Assembly (NCBI RefSeq): GCF_028550435.1
Contig: NZ_JAQQKV010000001.1
Location: 62,001-126,000, forward strand
Origin: Asticcacaulis machinosus
GTDB lineage: Bacteria > Pseudomonadota > Alphaproteobacteria > Caulobacterales > Caulobacteraceae
DNA length: 64,000 bases
Direction of reading: 5' to 3'
Shown here: piece after piece, positions 25,840 to 33,830 of the stretch
Position numbering within the stretch: position 1 is the stretch's first letter
Layout: the number at the start of each line of letters is the position of its first letter
Made by a program: the position numbers and the translations under genes
The notes under the pieces: generated by a model
Database searches by the model: none
Told to the model about the DNA's origin: nothing
Seen by the model: the letters and a program-made list of their open reading frames with translations, nothing else

Positions 25840-26619
25840 ATGATACGCAAACTCTTTATCGTGGCGGGCGCAGGTTTTGTACTGTCGGTCGCGTGTTTGT
25901 CGGGGGCGGCGGCGCTGGCATCAAAGGATATGGCTGCGGGCGGCTGGAACTGGAGCCTGGTTGAGCATGGCGACAATATCCGCTTTTTGAAACGCACGAC
26001 TGCGGAGGCCGAGCCATCCGTGACGCGCACGCTGGAATGGGGCGGGAGTAAAGCTCTCAGCATCGATATTCCGGCAGAGGTAATCTATAGCCAATCGCCT
26101 ACGGTGTCGGTCAGTGTCACCGGCCCGAAGTCCTTGACCGATCGGGTGCGGATTGACGGCGACCGGCTTTATCTGATGGATGGTGCGGACGCGCAAAACG
26201 TGGTCAATTTCAAATGGGGGCACGACGGCTTTAACGTTCAGACGTCGGACGATGATCTTAAAATCGTGATCTCTGCGCCGGAGGTCGAGCGGTTTACTGT
26301 ATCGGGGATCAGTGATCTGGATATCAAGGCGTACGACCGGCCTTCACTTGAGTTGACGGTGTCCGGCACCGGCGATGTTGATGCGGTGGGCCGCACCCAG
26401 GCGCTTAAACTCGATATGTCCGGCACCGGCAATGCTGATCTGGAGGGGTTGCGCACTCAGGATGCCGACGTCACCTTGAGCGGCACCACATCGGCGCGCA
26501 TAGCGCCTACGGGTAAGGCAATGGTCACGGCGTCGGGCATGAGTTCAGTTGATGTCAAAACCCTGCCCAAAAGTCTGACGAGCAATATTTCCGGTACGGC
26601 GACCGTCAATCAGGAGTAG
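25840..26619 (+). CDS. Exported GIN-domain (DUF2807) protein
   Basis: A 259-residue exported protein with a signal peptide ending near residue 27 and a beta-helical GIN domain (head domain, auto-transporter-like adhesin) from about residue 140 on. The repeated strands VSGISDLDIKAYD, LTVSGTGDVDAVG and LDMSGTGNADLEG show the periodic S-G-x-x-x-D/N pattern of the family. The role is unknown; the context suggests an envelope function under PadR control. Confidence 0.88.
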   Translation: MIRKLFIVAGAGFVLSVACLSGAAALASKDMAAGGWNWSLVEHGDNIRFLKRTTAEAEPSVTRTLEWGGSKALSIDIPAEVIYSQSPTVSVSVTGPKSLTDRVRIDGDRLYLMDGADAQNVVNFKWGHDGFNVQTSDDDLKIVISAPEVERFTVSGISDLDIKAYDRPSLELTVSGTGDVDAVGRTQALKLDMSGTGNADLEGLRTQDADVTLSGTTSARIAPTGKAMVTASGMSSVDVKTLPKSLTSNISGTATVNQE

Positions 26620-26625
26620 CGCAAG

Positions 26626-26660
26626 ATGGTCTTCATCTGGTGATTTCAGATGAAGACCAT
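26626..26660. terminator. Perfect hairpin between convergent genes
   Basis: ATGGTCTTCATCTG (26626-26639) and its exact complement (26647-26660) form a 14-bp stem with a seven-base loop. It lies between the convergent GIN-domain and YqjI-like genes. It has no long T run, so termination is likely but not certain. Confidence 0.55.
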
Positions 26661-26710
26661 ATTATTTAAGGACGCTCTTTCTGATCCATCATCACTGATG
26701 GGACAATGCT

Positions 26711-27313
26711 TTATGTGCGCTCCAGCTTTTTGGCGGCGTCATCCAGAATGTCGGCGATGGCGTCAACCTCAGAGGAGGTGAGGGGCTGACGCTCAAGCCG
26801 TAAGCTCAGGGCTGTTTTGAAGTTCTCAATGGCGCGCACGATCTGAGGCGGGCGGCCGGCTGATTTGGCCTGACCGCGTTCAAGGCGGGACATGGATTCA
26901 GCCACAGCTTCGGCGTTTTCGGCCAGAAACGCCTGACCGGCTTCGGTTATACTGTAGCGCTTGCGGCCATCTTCGGTCGCCGTCACCGTGGCATAGCCCA
27001 GTTCTTCGATCCAGGTCAGGATCGGATAGACTACGCCGGGGCTTGGGCTATAGGCGCCGTCGAGTTTATCTTCGATAGCCTTGATCAGTTCGTAACCGTG
27101 GCTGGGTTTTTCGCTGATGTAGGTCAAAAGCACCAGCCGCAGGCCGCCGTGACCGAACATGCGACCGCCCCGCCGGCCACCGTCACGGCCATCTGCTGCG
27201 CTGTCTTTCACGCCGCGCCGACCCTGACGGCCACGGCCGAAGCCTCCGAATATATCGTCGCGCTGACGCAGGGGGTGAGTGCCGCCGTGGCGCATATGTG
27301 TAAATTTGTTCAT
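26711..27313 (-). CDS. PadR-family regulator of YqjI type
   Basis: A 200-residue regulator. After a glycine- and arginine-rich leader of about 55 residues comes FGHGGLRLVLLTYI, PSHGYELIKAIEDKL and SPSPGVVYPILTWIEELG, which match E. coli YqjI closely in arrangement. YqjI has a His/Cys-rich metal-binding leader; here the leader has few His and no Cys, so a nickel/iron response is doubtful. A C-terminal helical dimerisation region follows. It is divergent from the DUF6249/sigma operon, with a perfect palindrome between them near its own start. Confidence 0.9.
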   Translation of the reverse strand: MNKFTHMRHGGTHPLRQRDDIFGGFGRGRQGRRGVKDSAADGRDGGRRGGRMFGHGGLRLVLLTYISEKPSHGYELIKAIEDKLDGAYSPSPGVVYPILTWIEELGYATVTATEDGRKRYSITEAGQAFLAENAEAVAESMSRLERGQAKSAGRPPQIVRAIENFKTALSLRLERQPLTSSEVDAIADILDDAAKKLERT

Positions 27314-27342
27314 ATCTATATCTTTCTTAATTTAAGACAATG

Positions 27343-27358
27343 TTTAGATATATCTAAA
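27343..27358. promoter_or_regulatory. Perfect 16-bp palindrome, probable PadR operator
   Basis: TTTAGATATATCTAAA is fully self-complementary and lies 30 bases before the YqjI-like start codon in an AT-rich stretch, with further TTTAGACTTAA-like partial copies beside it. The position and symmetry suit autorepression by the PadR protein, and it may also touch the divergent operon that begins at 27498. Confidence 0.65.
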
Positions 27359-27497
27359 TTAAGTCTAAATCAAGATGGCTCAGATGAATTTTATTTAATG
27401 TGTCTGACTGCATCCAAATGGCGCACCCACGGCCTCTAATCATCAAAGGGCCGGTTGCAGGAACCGCTCAGTTTTTGGATCTTAAGGAGAGTTGATT

Positions 27498-27878
27498 ATG
27501 GGATTTGATATGGGGCTACTTGTGCCCATCATAGCCTTACTGATGCCCATCGCCATTGTGGGCCTTGTTATGTACTTCCGCGCCAAAAGCCGTGTTGAAG
27601 TGCAAAAAACCATCCGGCTGGCGATCGAAAAAGGCCAGCCTCTTCCGAAGGAATATCTGGATAGTCTGCAAAAAGCAGATATCCGAAAGGTAAAATCGCC
27701 AATGGACGATGTTCGCTCCGGGCTTATCCTGATGGCGGTTGGCGTTGGCATGGCGGTGTTCAGCTTTGTGAAGGAAGGCTATATCGGCGGCAATCTGGCC
27801 GGTGTGGCCGCTATTCCGGGCTTTATCGGCGTGGCGCTGTTTGTGCTGGGCCTTATCGGCCTGAACCGTAAAGCCTGA
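27498..27878 (+). CDS. DUF6249-type small membrane protein
   Basis: A 126-residue protein with an N-terminal membrane helix (LLVPIIALLMPIAIVGLVMYF), a short cytoplasmic stretch with AIEKGQPLPKEYLDSL, and two more membrane helices toward the end. I recognise this as the DUF6249 pattern that often precedes ECF sigma factors. ATG 27498 is chosen because AAGGAG sits nine bases before it; a TTG at 27492 is too close. The sigma factor gene starts 13 bases downstream. Confidence 0.82.
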   Translation: MGFDMGLLVPIIALLMPIAIVGLVMYFRAKSRVEVQKTIRLAIEKGQPLPKEYLDSLQKADIRKVKSPMDDVRSGLILMAVGVGMAVFSFVKEGYIGGNLAGVAAIPGFIGVALFVLGLIGLNRKA

Positions 27879-27891
27879 ACAAAGACGGATC

Positions 27892-28491
27892 ATGTCGCTC
27901 GCACCCACCCCAACCCAATTGCGCGACCAGTCGGACATAGACCTTATCGGTCTGGCCGTTGCCGGGTCGCAAGCGGCCTTCGGCGAGCTTGTCCGCCGTC
28001 ACGGGGCCGCTCTGCGCACGCATTTGCGGCGTATGGGGGCACAAGGTGCAGATGCGGATGATATGGCTCAGGATGCGTTTATTATTGCCTATGAGCGACT
28101 GAATGAGTTCCGCCATGAAGGCACGCTCATTGCCTGGCTTAAAACGATCGCCTCGCGCCGCTACCTGAAGCGGCTGAAGGCCACGCAAAAATACCTGTTT
28201 ACTGATGACCAAAGCCTGTTTGAAACGGCGGACATAAGGATTGAGGCGCCTGCGATCCCCAATCTGGATGCCGCTCTGACGCAACTTAAACCTTTGGTGC
28301 GGGTGTGCGTGACGCTGAATTTCAGCGCAGGGTTCAGCCATCAGGAAATCGCCGATGAGACGGGACTTCCGCTGGGGACGGTCAAGAGTCATATCCGGCG
28401 GGGGCTTGATCAACTCAGGGCCATTCTGTCCGTAAAAGCGTCGCCCGCCCCGTCAGTAAGTTTGTCAGTAATGGATGCCGATAATGGATAA
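27892..28491 (+). CDS. ECF-type RNA polymerase sigma factor
   Basis: A 199-residue sigma-70 family protein of the extracytoplasmic function class. Region 2 is seen at residues 25-90, with DADDMAQDAFIIAYERLNEFRHEG split over the DNA-melting helix, and region 4 at about 140-185 with SHQEIADETGLPLGTVKSHI as the helix-turn-helix. Members next to DUF6249 genes are common in Caulobacterales and others. It is flanked by two membrane proteins, so it probably responds to an envelope signal. Its target promoters are not evident. Confidence 0.92.
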   Translation: MSLAPTPTQLRDQSDIDLIGLAVAGSQAAFGELVRRHGAALRTHLRRMGAQGADADDMAQDAFIIAYERLNEFRHEGTLIAWLKTIASRRYLKRLKATQKYLFTDDQSLFETADIRIEAPAIPNLDAALTQLKPLVRVCVTLNFSAGFSHQEIADETGLPLGTVKSHIRRGLDQLRAILSVKASPAPSVSLSVMDADNG

Positions 28492-28497
28492 ACGACC

Positions 28498-28920
28498 ATG
28501 AAAGACGAAGATCTTAAATCGCTTTTCGATATTACCCCTGCCTATGACGATGAGGCGGCGTTTCAGCAGCGCGTCGTGATGGGGATCCGGCTTAAAGCGG
28601 CCTTCCGTCAGGGCCTGATTGTCGTCTCAGGGTTTGTGGGCGGGCTATATGCGCTCATTCAGTTTATTCGCATACCGGGTTGGGCCCTGAACAGCGAACT
28701 GGGGGGCTCCGTGCGTGCGGCGACGCGGGGTACAGATGCGACGCTTGAGGCGGGTGTGGAGTTTGCAGACCTGATCGCCAGCGGATTTGCTGATTTTCTG
28801 CAATCCATAGGTGGTTATATACAGTGGATGCAAACGCCCCTCTTTTTTTGGGTCAGTTTTGCTTTATGTTCCACCATCCTTGCGCTGTACCTGATCAATG
28901 GCAGCGAAGAAATATTATGA
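28498..28920 (+). CDS. Small membrane protein in anti-sigma position
   Basis: A 140-residue protein with two predicted membrane helices at about residues 38-56 and 114-133. It begins six bases after the sigma factor gene. It lacks the HxxxCxxC zinc motif of ZAS-type anti-sigma factors, so its role as a sigma antagonist is inferred from position and topology only. The N-terminal 35 charged residues could bind the sigma factor in the cytoplasm. The following panB gene begins 22 bases later and may share the transcript. Confidence 0.7.
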   Translation: MKDEDLKSLFDITPAYDDEAAFQQRVVMGIRLKAAFRQGLIVVSGFVGGLYALIQFIRIPGWALNSELGGSVRAATRGTDATLEAGVEFADLIASGFADFLQSIGGYIQWMQTPLFFWVSFALCSTILALYLINGSEEIL

Positions 28921-28942
28921 TGGTAACCTTAAGGTAGCGGCT

Positions 28943-29758
28943 TTGAGCATTCACTCCAAGGTCAAGCGTTTGACCGCCCCTGAGATCTACGCCCGCAAAG
29001 GGCAGGTGCCGCTGGTGTGCCTGACGGCCTACACAGCGCCAGTGGCGGAAATTCTGGATGAGCACTGCGATGTCCTGTTGGTGGGCGACAGTGTCGGCAT
29101 GGTGGTGCACGGTCTGCCATCGACGATTGGCGTGACGATGGAGATGATGATCCTGCATGCTCAGGCGGTCATGCGCGGTTCGGATAAGGCCTTTGTGGTC
29201 GTGGACATGCCGTTTGGCTCTTATGAGGCCGGGACGGAAGAGGCCTTTCATAATGCGGCACGCCTCCTGAAAGAAACCGGAGCGCAGGCCGTGAAGATAG
29301 AAAGCGGCCCGACTGTGCACGAAACCGTCGCCTATCTGGTGCAGCGCGGCATTCCGGTCATGGGCCATGTCGGTTTGCGGCCGCAGGCGGTTAATGTCGA
29401 TGGCGGTTTCAAAGCCAAAGGGCGGACTGAGGCTGAGCGTAAAAAGGTCATTCAGGAAGCGCTCGATACCGATGCCGCTGGTGCTTTTGCCATTGTCGTC
29501 GAAGGGGTGGCCGAAGATCTGGCGCGTGAGATTACGGGGCTGGTTAAGGCGCCGACCATTGGTATCGGCGCATCAGCTGGTTGCGACGGTCAGGTGCTGG
29601 TGACGGATGATATGCTGGGGTTGTTCGACTGGTCGCCCAAGTTTGTACGCCGTTATGCCGATGTGCGCACGGCTATCGCTCAGGCGGCTGCCGATTATGC
29701 CAAAGATGTCCGCGATCGCAGCTTTCCCGCCCCACAAGAGACATATTTTACCAAATAA
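28943..29758 (+). CDS. panB: 3-methyl-2-oxobutanoate hydroxymethyltransferase
   Basis: A 271-residue TIM-barrel enzyme that makes ketopantoate for pantothenate and coenzyme A synthesis. The signature segments LTAYTAPVAEILDEH, LLVGDSVGMV, DMPFGSYE and the late VQRGIPVMGHVGLRPQ are present. I choose TTG 28943 (reading M-S-I-H-S-K-V-K-R-L) because AAGG lies eight bases before it and the family usually begins there; the upstream ATG 28898 lies inside the previous gene and would add 15 unusual residues. Fully conserved catalytic and metal residues suggest an active enzyme. Confidence 0.9.
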   Translation: MSIHSKVKRLTAPEIYARKGQVPLVCLTAYTAPVAEILDEHCDVLLVGDSVGMVVHGLPSTIGVTMEMMILHAQAVMRGSDKAFVVVDMPFGSYEAGTEEAFHNAARLLKETGAQAVKIESGPTVHETVAYLVQRGIPVMGHVGLRPQAVNVDGGFKAKGRTEAERKKVIQEALDTDAAGAFAIVVEGVAEDLAREITGLVKAPTIGIGASAGCDGQVLVTDDMLGLFDWSPKFVRRYADVRTAIAQAAADYAKDVRDRSFPAPQETYFTK

Positions 29759-29801
29759 ATGGCCCAAACCGATGGGGGCGGGGGCTTAAGCGCTAAATTC
29801 G

Positions 29802-29830
29802 TTGCGCAACCGTGTGCTTGCCGCTAGGTT
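29802..29830 (+). promoter_or_regulatory. Candidate housekeeping promoter before the yfgM-like gene
   Basis: TTGCGC (29802-29807) and TAGGTT (29825-29830) are separated by 17 bases, a pattern common in alphaproteobacterial promoters. It lies about 55 bases before the GTG start of the YfgM-like gene. Confidence 0.35.
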
Positions 29831-29883
29831 CGCGCGCAAAACAGGGTTAAACACACCCGCAGTAATACAACAGAGGACTGTTC

Positions 29884-30687
29884 GTGAGCGATATTTTTGA
29901 AGAAGCCGAAGAGGGGCTTCGTACGGAAAAATGGACCCAAATCGCTAAAAAGAGCGCGCCCTGGGTGGGCGGCGGACTGGCGTTGGCCTTGGTGATTGCG
30001 CTTGGTGTCTGGGGCTTTACCCATACGCAGTCCAAGAATGCCGCTGAAGCCTCCGAAGGCTATGCCGCAGGCCTTGAGGCGCTGCAATCAGGTGATAAGG
30101 CCAAGGCTTCGCAAAGCTTTGAGGCGGTGGTGAAGAAGGGTTCGGACGCCTATGAGAACATGGCTCTGACCCAGTTGGCGGCTATATCCCTGAGCGATGA
30201 CAAACCGGCGGAGGCTCTGGCCAAACTGGATCAGGCGGCGGCCGCTACCGGTGATCCGCTGTTGAAAGATCTGGCATCCTTAAAGGCCGCCTACATCGCA
30301 CTTGATCAGAAAACGGCCTTTGCTGACATGGAAAAGCGTCTGGTGCCGCTGACCAAGGACGGGCGTCCTTATCAGGCGCTGGCCAAGGAAGCGCTGGCTA
30401 TGGCCAAGCTTCAGAACGGCGATCTGAAAGGGGCGCGCAGCGACCTTGAAACTCTGGCCATAACCTTGGGCACACCTGATGGTGTCAAAGAACGGGCTCA
30501 ACAGGCGGTTCAGGCGATTGATTCGGGGGCGGCTGATCTGGCGCGCAAAATTGTTGCCATGCCGCAACCGTCTGATGAGCAACTGCGTGAGCAGATGATG
30601 AAGCTTCAGGCCATGCAGCAGGCACAAATGCAAGCGCAGATGCAGGCTCAGGCCGCCGCTCAAGGGCAGGCGCCTGCACCGCGCTAA
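29884..30687 (+). CDS. Membrane-anchored TPR protein (YfgM/TPR_21-like)
   Basis: A 267-residue protein starting at GTG 29884 with AGAGGA upstream. A single membrane helix lies at about residues 27-47 (WVGGGLALALVIALGVWGF), followed by periplasmic TPR-like helices at 50-210 and a Q/M/A-rich tail. In E. coli the gene at this spot, yfgM, lies before bamB and der and acts as a SecYEG-linked periplasmic chaperone; the same order here supports the match. The low-complexity C-terminal tail is not part of the known domain. Confidence 0.82.
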   Translation: MSDIFEEAEEGLRTEKWTQIAKKSAPWVGGGLALALVIALGVWGFTHTQSKNAAEASEGYAAGLEALQSGDKAKASQSFEAVVKKGSDAYENMALTQLAAISLSDDKPAEALAKLDQAAAATGDPLLKDLASLKAAYIALDQKTAFADMEKRLVPLTKDGRPYQALAKEALAMAKLQNGDLKGARSDLETLAITLGTPDGVKERAQQAVQAIDSGAADLARKIVAMPQPSDEQLREQMMKLQAMQQAQMQAQMQAQAAAQGQAPAPR

Positions 30688-30737
30688 TCGCTTTAACACT
30701 ATAATATCGAACTCCAGACCCTATCCACACGGAAACA

Positions 30738-32156
30738 ATGATGCACACTAAGGCTTATACGAAGATGGCGGCTTATACGAAGACCGCAAGCGTGATGGCT
30801 TTGGCCTTGGCTATGTCGGGTCTGGCGGCGTGTTCGACCCTCAACCGCCTTAATCCGCTGGCTAAGGAGGACGCGCCGGAGTCGGTGGCGACACAGGGAG
30901 AGCGGATTTCGATTGTCGCTTTCGATCAGAAAATCGCCCCTTCGGAAAGTCTGGCCGGCATAGATTTCTACATCCCCGAAGCCAAAACCGTGGCGTCTTG
31001 GCCACGCGCCGGTGGGCCAGAAGGGGCGGAAATCGATCACGTAGATGCCGCCAAGGATTTTAAAGTCGCCTGGACGAAATCGATTGGCGAAAAATCCAAG
31101 GGCCTGTCGCAGGTTCTGGCCCCGCCGGTGTCTGACGGTAAGCTGATCTATGTCATGGACGGTCAGGCCCACGTCAGCGCCTTTGACGTCAATTCGGGCG
31201 AACGTGTATGGGCGCAAGATCTGAACCCGGATATCAAGCGTGACAAGGATGCCTTTGGCGGTGGTCTGGCCTTAAGCGGGGACAAGCTGTTTGTGACCTC
31301 AGGCTATCGGCTGGTGGTGGCGCTGAATGCGCAAACGGGTGCCAAAGAATGGGAAAAAACCCTTGAGTCACCGGCCCATGCGGCGCCGGTCTATAATGCT
31401 AAATACGTGTTTGTCACCGATGTCGATAATCAGTTGATGGCGTTTGATACTGCCACTGGCGATCCGATGTGGACCTATCAGGCGATTGTCGAGCCTGCGC
31501 GTATTCTGAAATCATCATCGCCGGTCGTCGGCGGCAATGTGCTCTATGCGCCGTTTTCGTCGGGTGAATTGATAGCGCTCGACACCAATACCGGCAGCCC
31601 CGTCTGGCAGCAGGTTTTGGCACGCACCAGCCGCACAAACGCCTTATCTGAGATTCGTGATATTTCCGGCCATCCGGTCGTTTATCGCAATGAAGTGTTT
31701 GCTGCCTCCCATTCGGGCGTTTTCGCCGCTATGGATCTTAAAACCGGCCAGCCGCGCTGGACCGTTGCGGCGGATAGCATCAATACGCCATTGCCGGCGG
31801 GGGATGTGGTTTATCTCGCCACCGTTCAGGGTGAATTGATGGCCGTCAACCGCGATTCGGGCCAAGTGTACTGGCTGGCCGACCTTAACGAAGGTGAGGC
31901 AAAGACCAAGAAAAGCTTCTTTGGTCTGGGCAAGGAAAAGAAGATCGGTATCCGCACCGTCTGGACGGGGCCCATTCTGGCGTCGGGACGTCTGATACTG
32001 GTCAATTCCGATGGCAAGGCTGTGGCGTTTGACCCCAAGACCGGCAAAAAAACCGAAGAGCTTAAGATCGATGGGGCGGCCTTTATCGCGCCTGTGCCGG
32101 TCGGTGATAAGCTGTTTGTCGTGACCAATGACGCCAAGCTTGTAGCGATACAGTAA
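30738..32156 (+). CDS. bamB: Outer membrane protein assembly factor BamB (PQQ-repeat lipoprotein)
   Basis: A 472-residue beta-propeller lipoprotein of the BAM complex that inserts outer-membrane proteins. The lipobox is LAAC with C32 as the lipid site. The repeats show the PQQ/YWTD-like pattern, for example FDVNSGERVWAQDL, LNAQTGAKEWEKTL and FDPKTGKKTEEL. A 13-bp direct repeat (30753-30765 and 30771-30783) in the signal-peptide region makes the AYTK motif appear twice. It sits between the YfgM-like gene and der as in E. coli. Surface loop 385-400 is basic and longer than usual. Confidence 0.92.
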   Translation: MMHTKAYTKMAAYTKTASVMALALAMSGLAACSTLNRLNPLAKEDAPESVATQGERISIVAFDQKIAPSESLAGIDFYIPEAKTVASWPRAGGPEGAEIDHVDAAKDFKVAWTKSIGEKSKGLSQVLAPPVSDGKLIYVMDGQAHVSAFDVNSGERVWAQDLNPDIKRDKDAFGGGLALSGDKLFVTSGYRLVVALNAQTGAKEWEKTLESPAHAAPVYNAKYVFVTDVDNQLMAFDTATGDPMWTYQAIVEPARILKSSSPVVGGNVLYAPFSSGELIALDTNTGSPVWQQVLARTSRTNALSEIRDISGHPVVYRNEVFAASHSGVFAAMDLKTGQPRWTVAADSINTPLPAGDVVYLATVQGELMAVNRDSGQVYWLADLNEGEAKTKKSFFGLGKEKKIGIRTVWTGPILASGRLILVNSDGKAVAFDPKTGKKTEELKIDGAAFIAPVPVGDKLFVVTNDAKLVAIQ

Positions 32157-32169
32157 ATACTGGCATTTA

Positions 32170-32195
32170 GGCCCGTCTGTCTGTAAAGACGGGCC
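32170..32195 (+). promoter_or_regulatory. Hairpin touching the der start codon
   Basis: GGCCCGTCT (32170-32178) pairs exactly with AGACGGGCC (32187-32195), and the der ATG begins at the next base. The stem covers the place where a Shine-Dalgarno site would be, and no good one is otherwise visible. It could act as a weak terminator of bamB transcripts or reduce der translation. Confidence 0.5.
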
Positions 32196-33818
32196 ATGAC
32201 ACTTAAAATTGCTATTGTCGGGCGTCCGAACGTCGGCAAATCCACCCTGTTTAACCGTTTGGCGGGCAAAAAACTGGCGATCGTTGACGATCAGCCAGGG
32301 GTTACTCGCGACCGCCGCTATGCTACCGGCCGCATCGGCGATATCGACCTGATGCTGATCGATACGGCAGGCTTTGAATATGCCGACGATGAATCCTTAG
32401 AGTCGCGTATGCGCCAGCAGACCGAAAAGGCGCTGGACGAAGCCGATGTCGCCCTGTTTATGGTCGATGCCCGCGACGGGGTTTTGCCGCTGGATAAGAT
32501 TTTCGCGGACCTGTTGCGCCACCGCGATGTGCCGGTGTTGTTGATCGCCAACAAGGCCGAAGGGCATGGTGCGCAGGCTCTGGCCGAAGAAGCCTATTCG
32601 CTGGGTTTTGGCGAGCCGCTTCATCTGTCGGCTGAGCACGGCGAGGGCATGTCCGACCTTTATGAATCGATTGAGAAATACCGCCAGCTTATCGAAGGCG
32701 ATCATGTCGAGGGCGATGACGACGAAGAGGACGACGACAAAAAGCCGATTCGCATCGCCATTATTGGCCGTCCTAATGCCGGTAAATCGACCCTGATCAA
32801 TAAAATGCTGGGCGAAGACCGTCTGCTGACCGGGCCGGAAGCCGGGATTACCCGCGATTCGATTTCGGTAGATTGGGAATATGAAGGCCGCCAGATCCGT
32901 CTGGTTGATACGGCGGGGCTGCGCCGCAAGGCCCGCGTGCAGGAAAAGCTGGAAAAACTTTCGACCGCTGACACCATCCGCGCCATTACCTTTGCCGAGG
33001 TCGTGGTGCTGGTCATGGATCACGCCAACGCCTTTGAAACTCAGGATTTGCAGATTGCAGACCTTGTGGAACGCGAAGGCCGCGCCCTGATTTACGTCAT
33101 CTCCAAATGGGATACGGTCGAGGAGCCGCAGGCCAAGCTCAAAGAGATCATGGACGAGTCCGACCGCATCCTGCCGCAGCTTAAAGGCACGCAGATTGTA
33201 GCCCTGTCGGGGGCAACGGGACGCGGGATTGAGCGGTTGATGCCGACCATTCTTAAGACCTATCGCAACTGGTCGGCCAAGGTGAAGACGCGTGACCTAA
33301 ATGACTGGCTGGCCTTGGCTATCCAGCGTCACCCGCCGCCCGCCGTTGATGGCAAGCGCATCCGCCCGAAATATATGGCGCAGACCAAGGGACGTCCGCC
33401 GACCTTTGTTTTGTTCGCGTCGCGCGCCTATGCCATGCCGGCCCATTATCAGCGTTATCTTATCAATAGCTTGCGCGAATCTTTTGACATGCCGGGTGTG
33501 CCGATCCGTCTGACGGTTAAGGCCAATTCCAGCGTCAATCCATACGATGAGAATAGTGGTACTGCCGGCACCAGCGGCCCGGCACGAACGCGCGCCAAGG
33601 CCAAGGTGAAAAAGCCGGGTGAAAAGCCCGCGCACCCTAACCGTGTCAAGCAAAAGCCAAAGGGTACCGTCGTGGCCCCAAAAGTGAAGGCTAAGCCGCG
33701 TACCGAAGCGGCGAAGCTGAAAACCTTTAAGGCCAAGGCTGCGGGCCCCAGCACCAAGCCGGGTGCGGCGGGACCGGGGGGGCGCTCAACCAAACCGGCC
33801 GGACGGGGAAAGCGCTGA
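32196..33818 (+). CDS. der: Ribosome assembly GTPase Der (EngA)
   Basis: A 540-residue GTPase with two G domains in tandem, needed for 50S subunit maturation. P-loops are GRPNVGKST near residue 9 and GRPNAGKST near 191, with DTAG motifs in both and NKAE/SKWD as the guanine-specificity motifs. An acidic linker (EGDDDEEDDDKK) joins the two. A KH-like domain lies around 380-455, followed by a tail of about 85 residues rich in Lys, Ala and Pro, longer than in E. coli (490 residues) and likely RNA-binding. Confidence 0.96.
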   Translation: MTLKIAIVGRPNVGKSTLFNRLAGKKLAIVDDQPGVTRDRRYATGRIGDIDLMLIDTAGFEYADDESLESRMRQQTEKALDEADVALFMVDARDGVLPLDKIFADLLRHRDVPVLLIANKAEGHGAQALAEEAYSLGFGEPLHLSAEHGEGMSDLYESIEKYRQLIEGDHVEGDDDEEDDDKKPIRIAIIGRPNAGKSTLINKMLGEDRLLTGPEAGITRDSISVDWEYEGRQIRLVDTAGLRRKARVQEKLEKLSTADTIRAITFAEVVVLVMDHANAFETQDLQIADLVEREGRALIYVISKWDTVEEPQAKLKEIMDESDRILPQLKGTQIVALSGATGRGIERLMPTILKTYRNWSAKVKTRDLNDWLALAIQRHPPPAVDGKRIRPKYMAQTKGRPPTFVLFASRAYAMPAHYQRYLINSLRESFDMPGVPIRLTVKANSSVNPYDENSGTAGTSGPARTRAKAKVKKPGEKPAHPNRVKQKPKGTVVAPKVKAKPRTEAAKLKTFKAKAAGPSTKPGAAGPGGRSTKPAGRGKR

Positions 33819-33830
33819 CCCTATATGGGT

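Noticed and set aside
30753-30783. 13-bp direct repeat in the bamB signal region
   Set aside because: It stays in frame and only lengthens the signal peptide start, so it is probably a neutral duplication.
32397-33023. Minus-strand ORF of 208 codons
   Set aside because: Antisense to der, which is complete and conserved.
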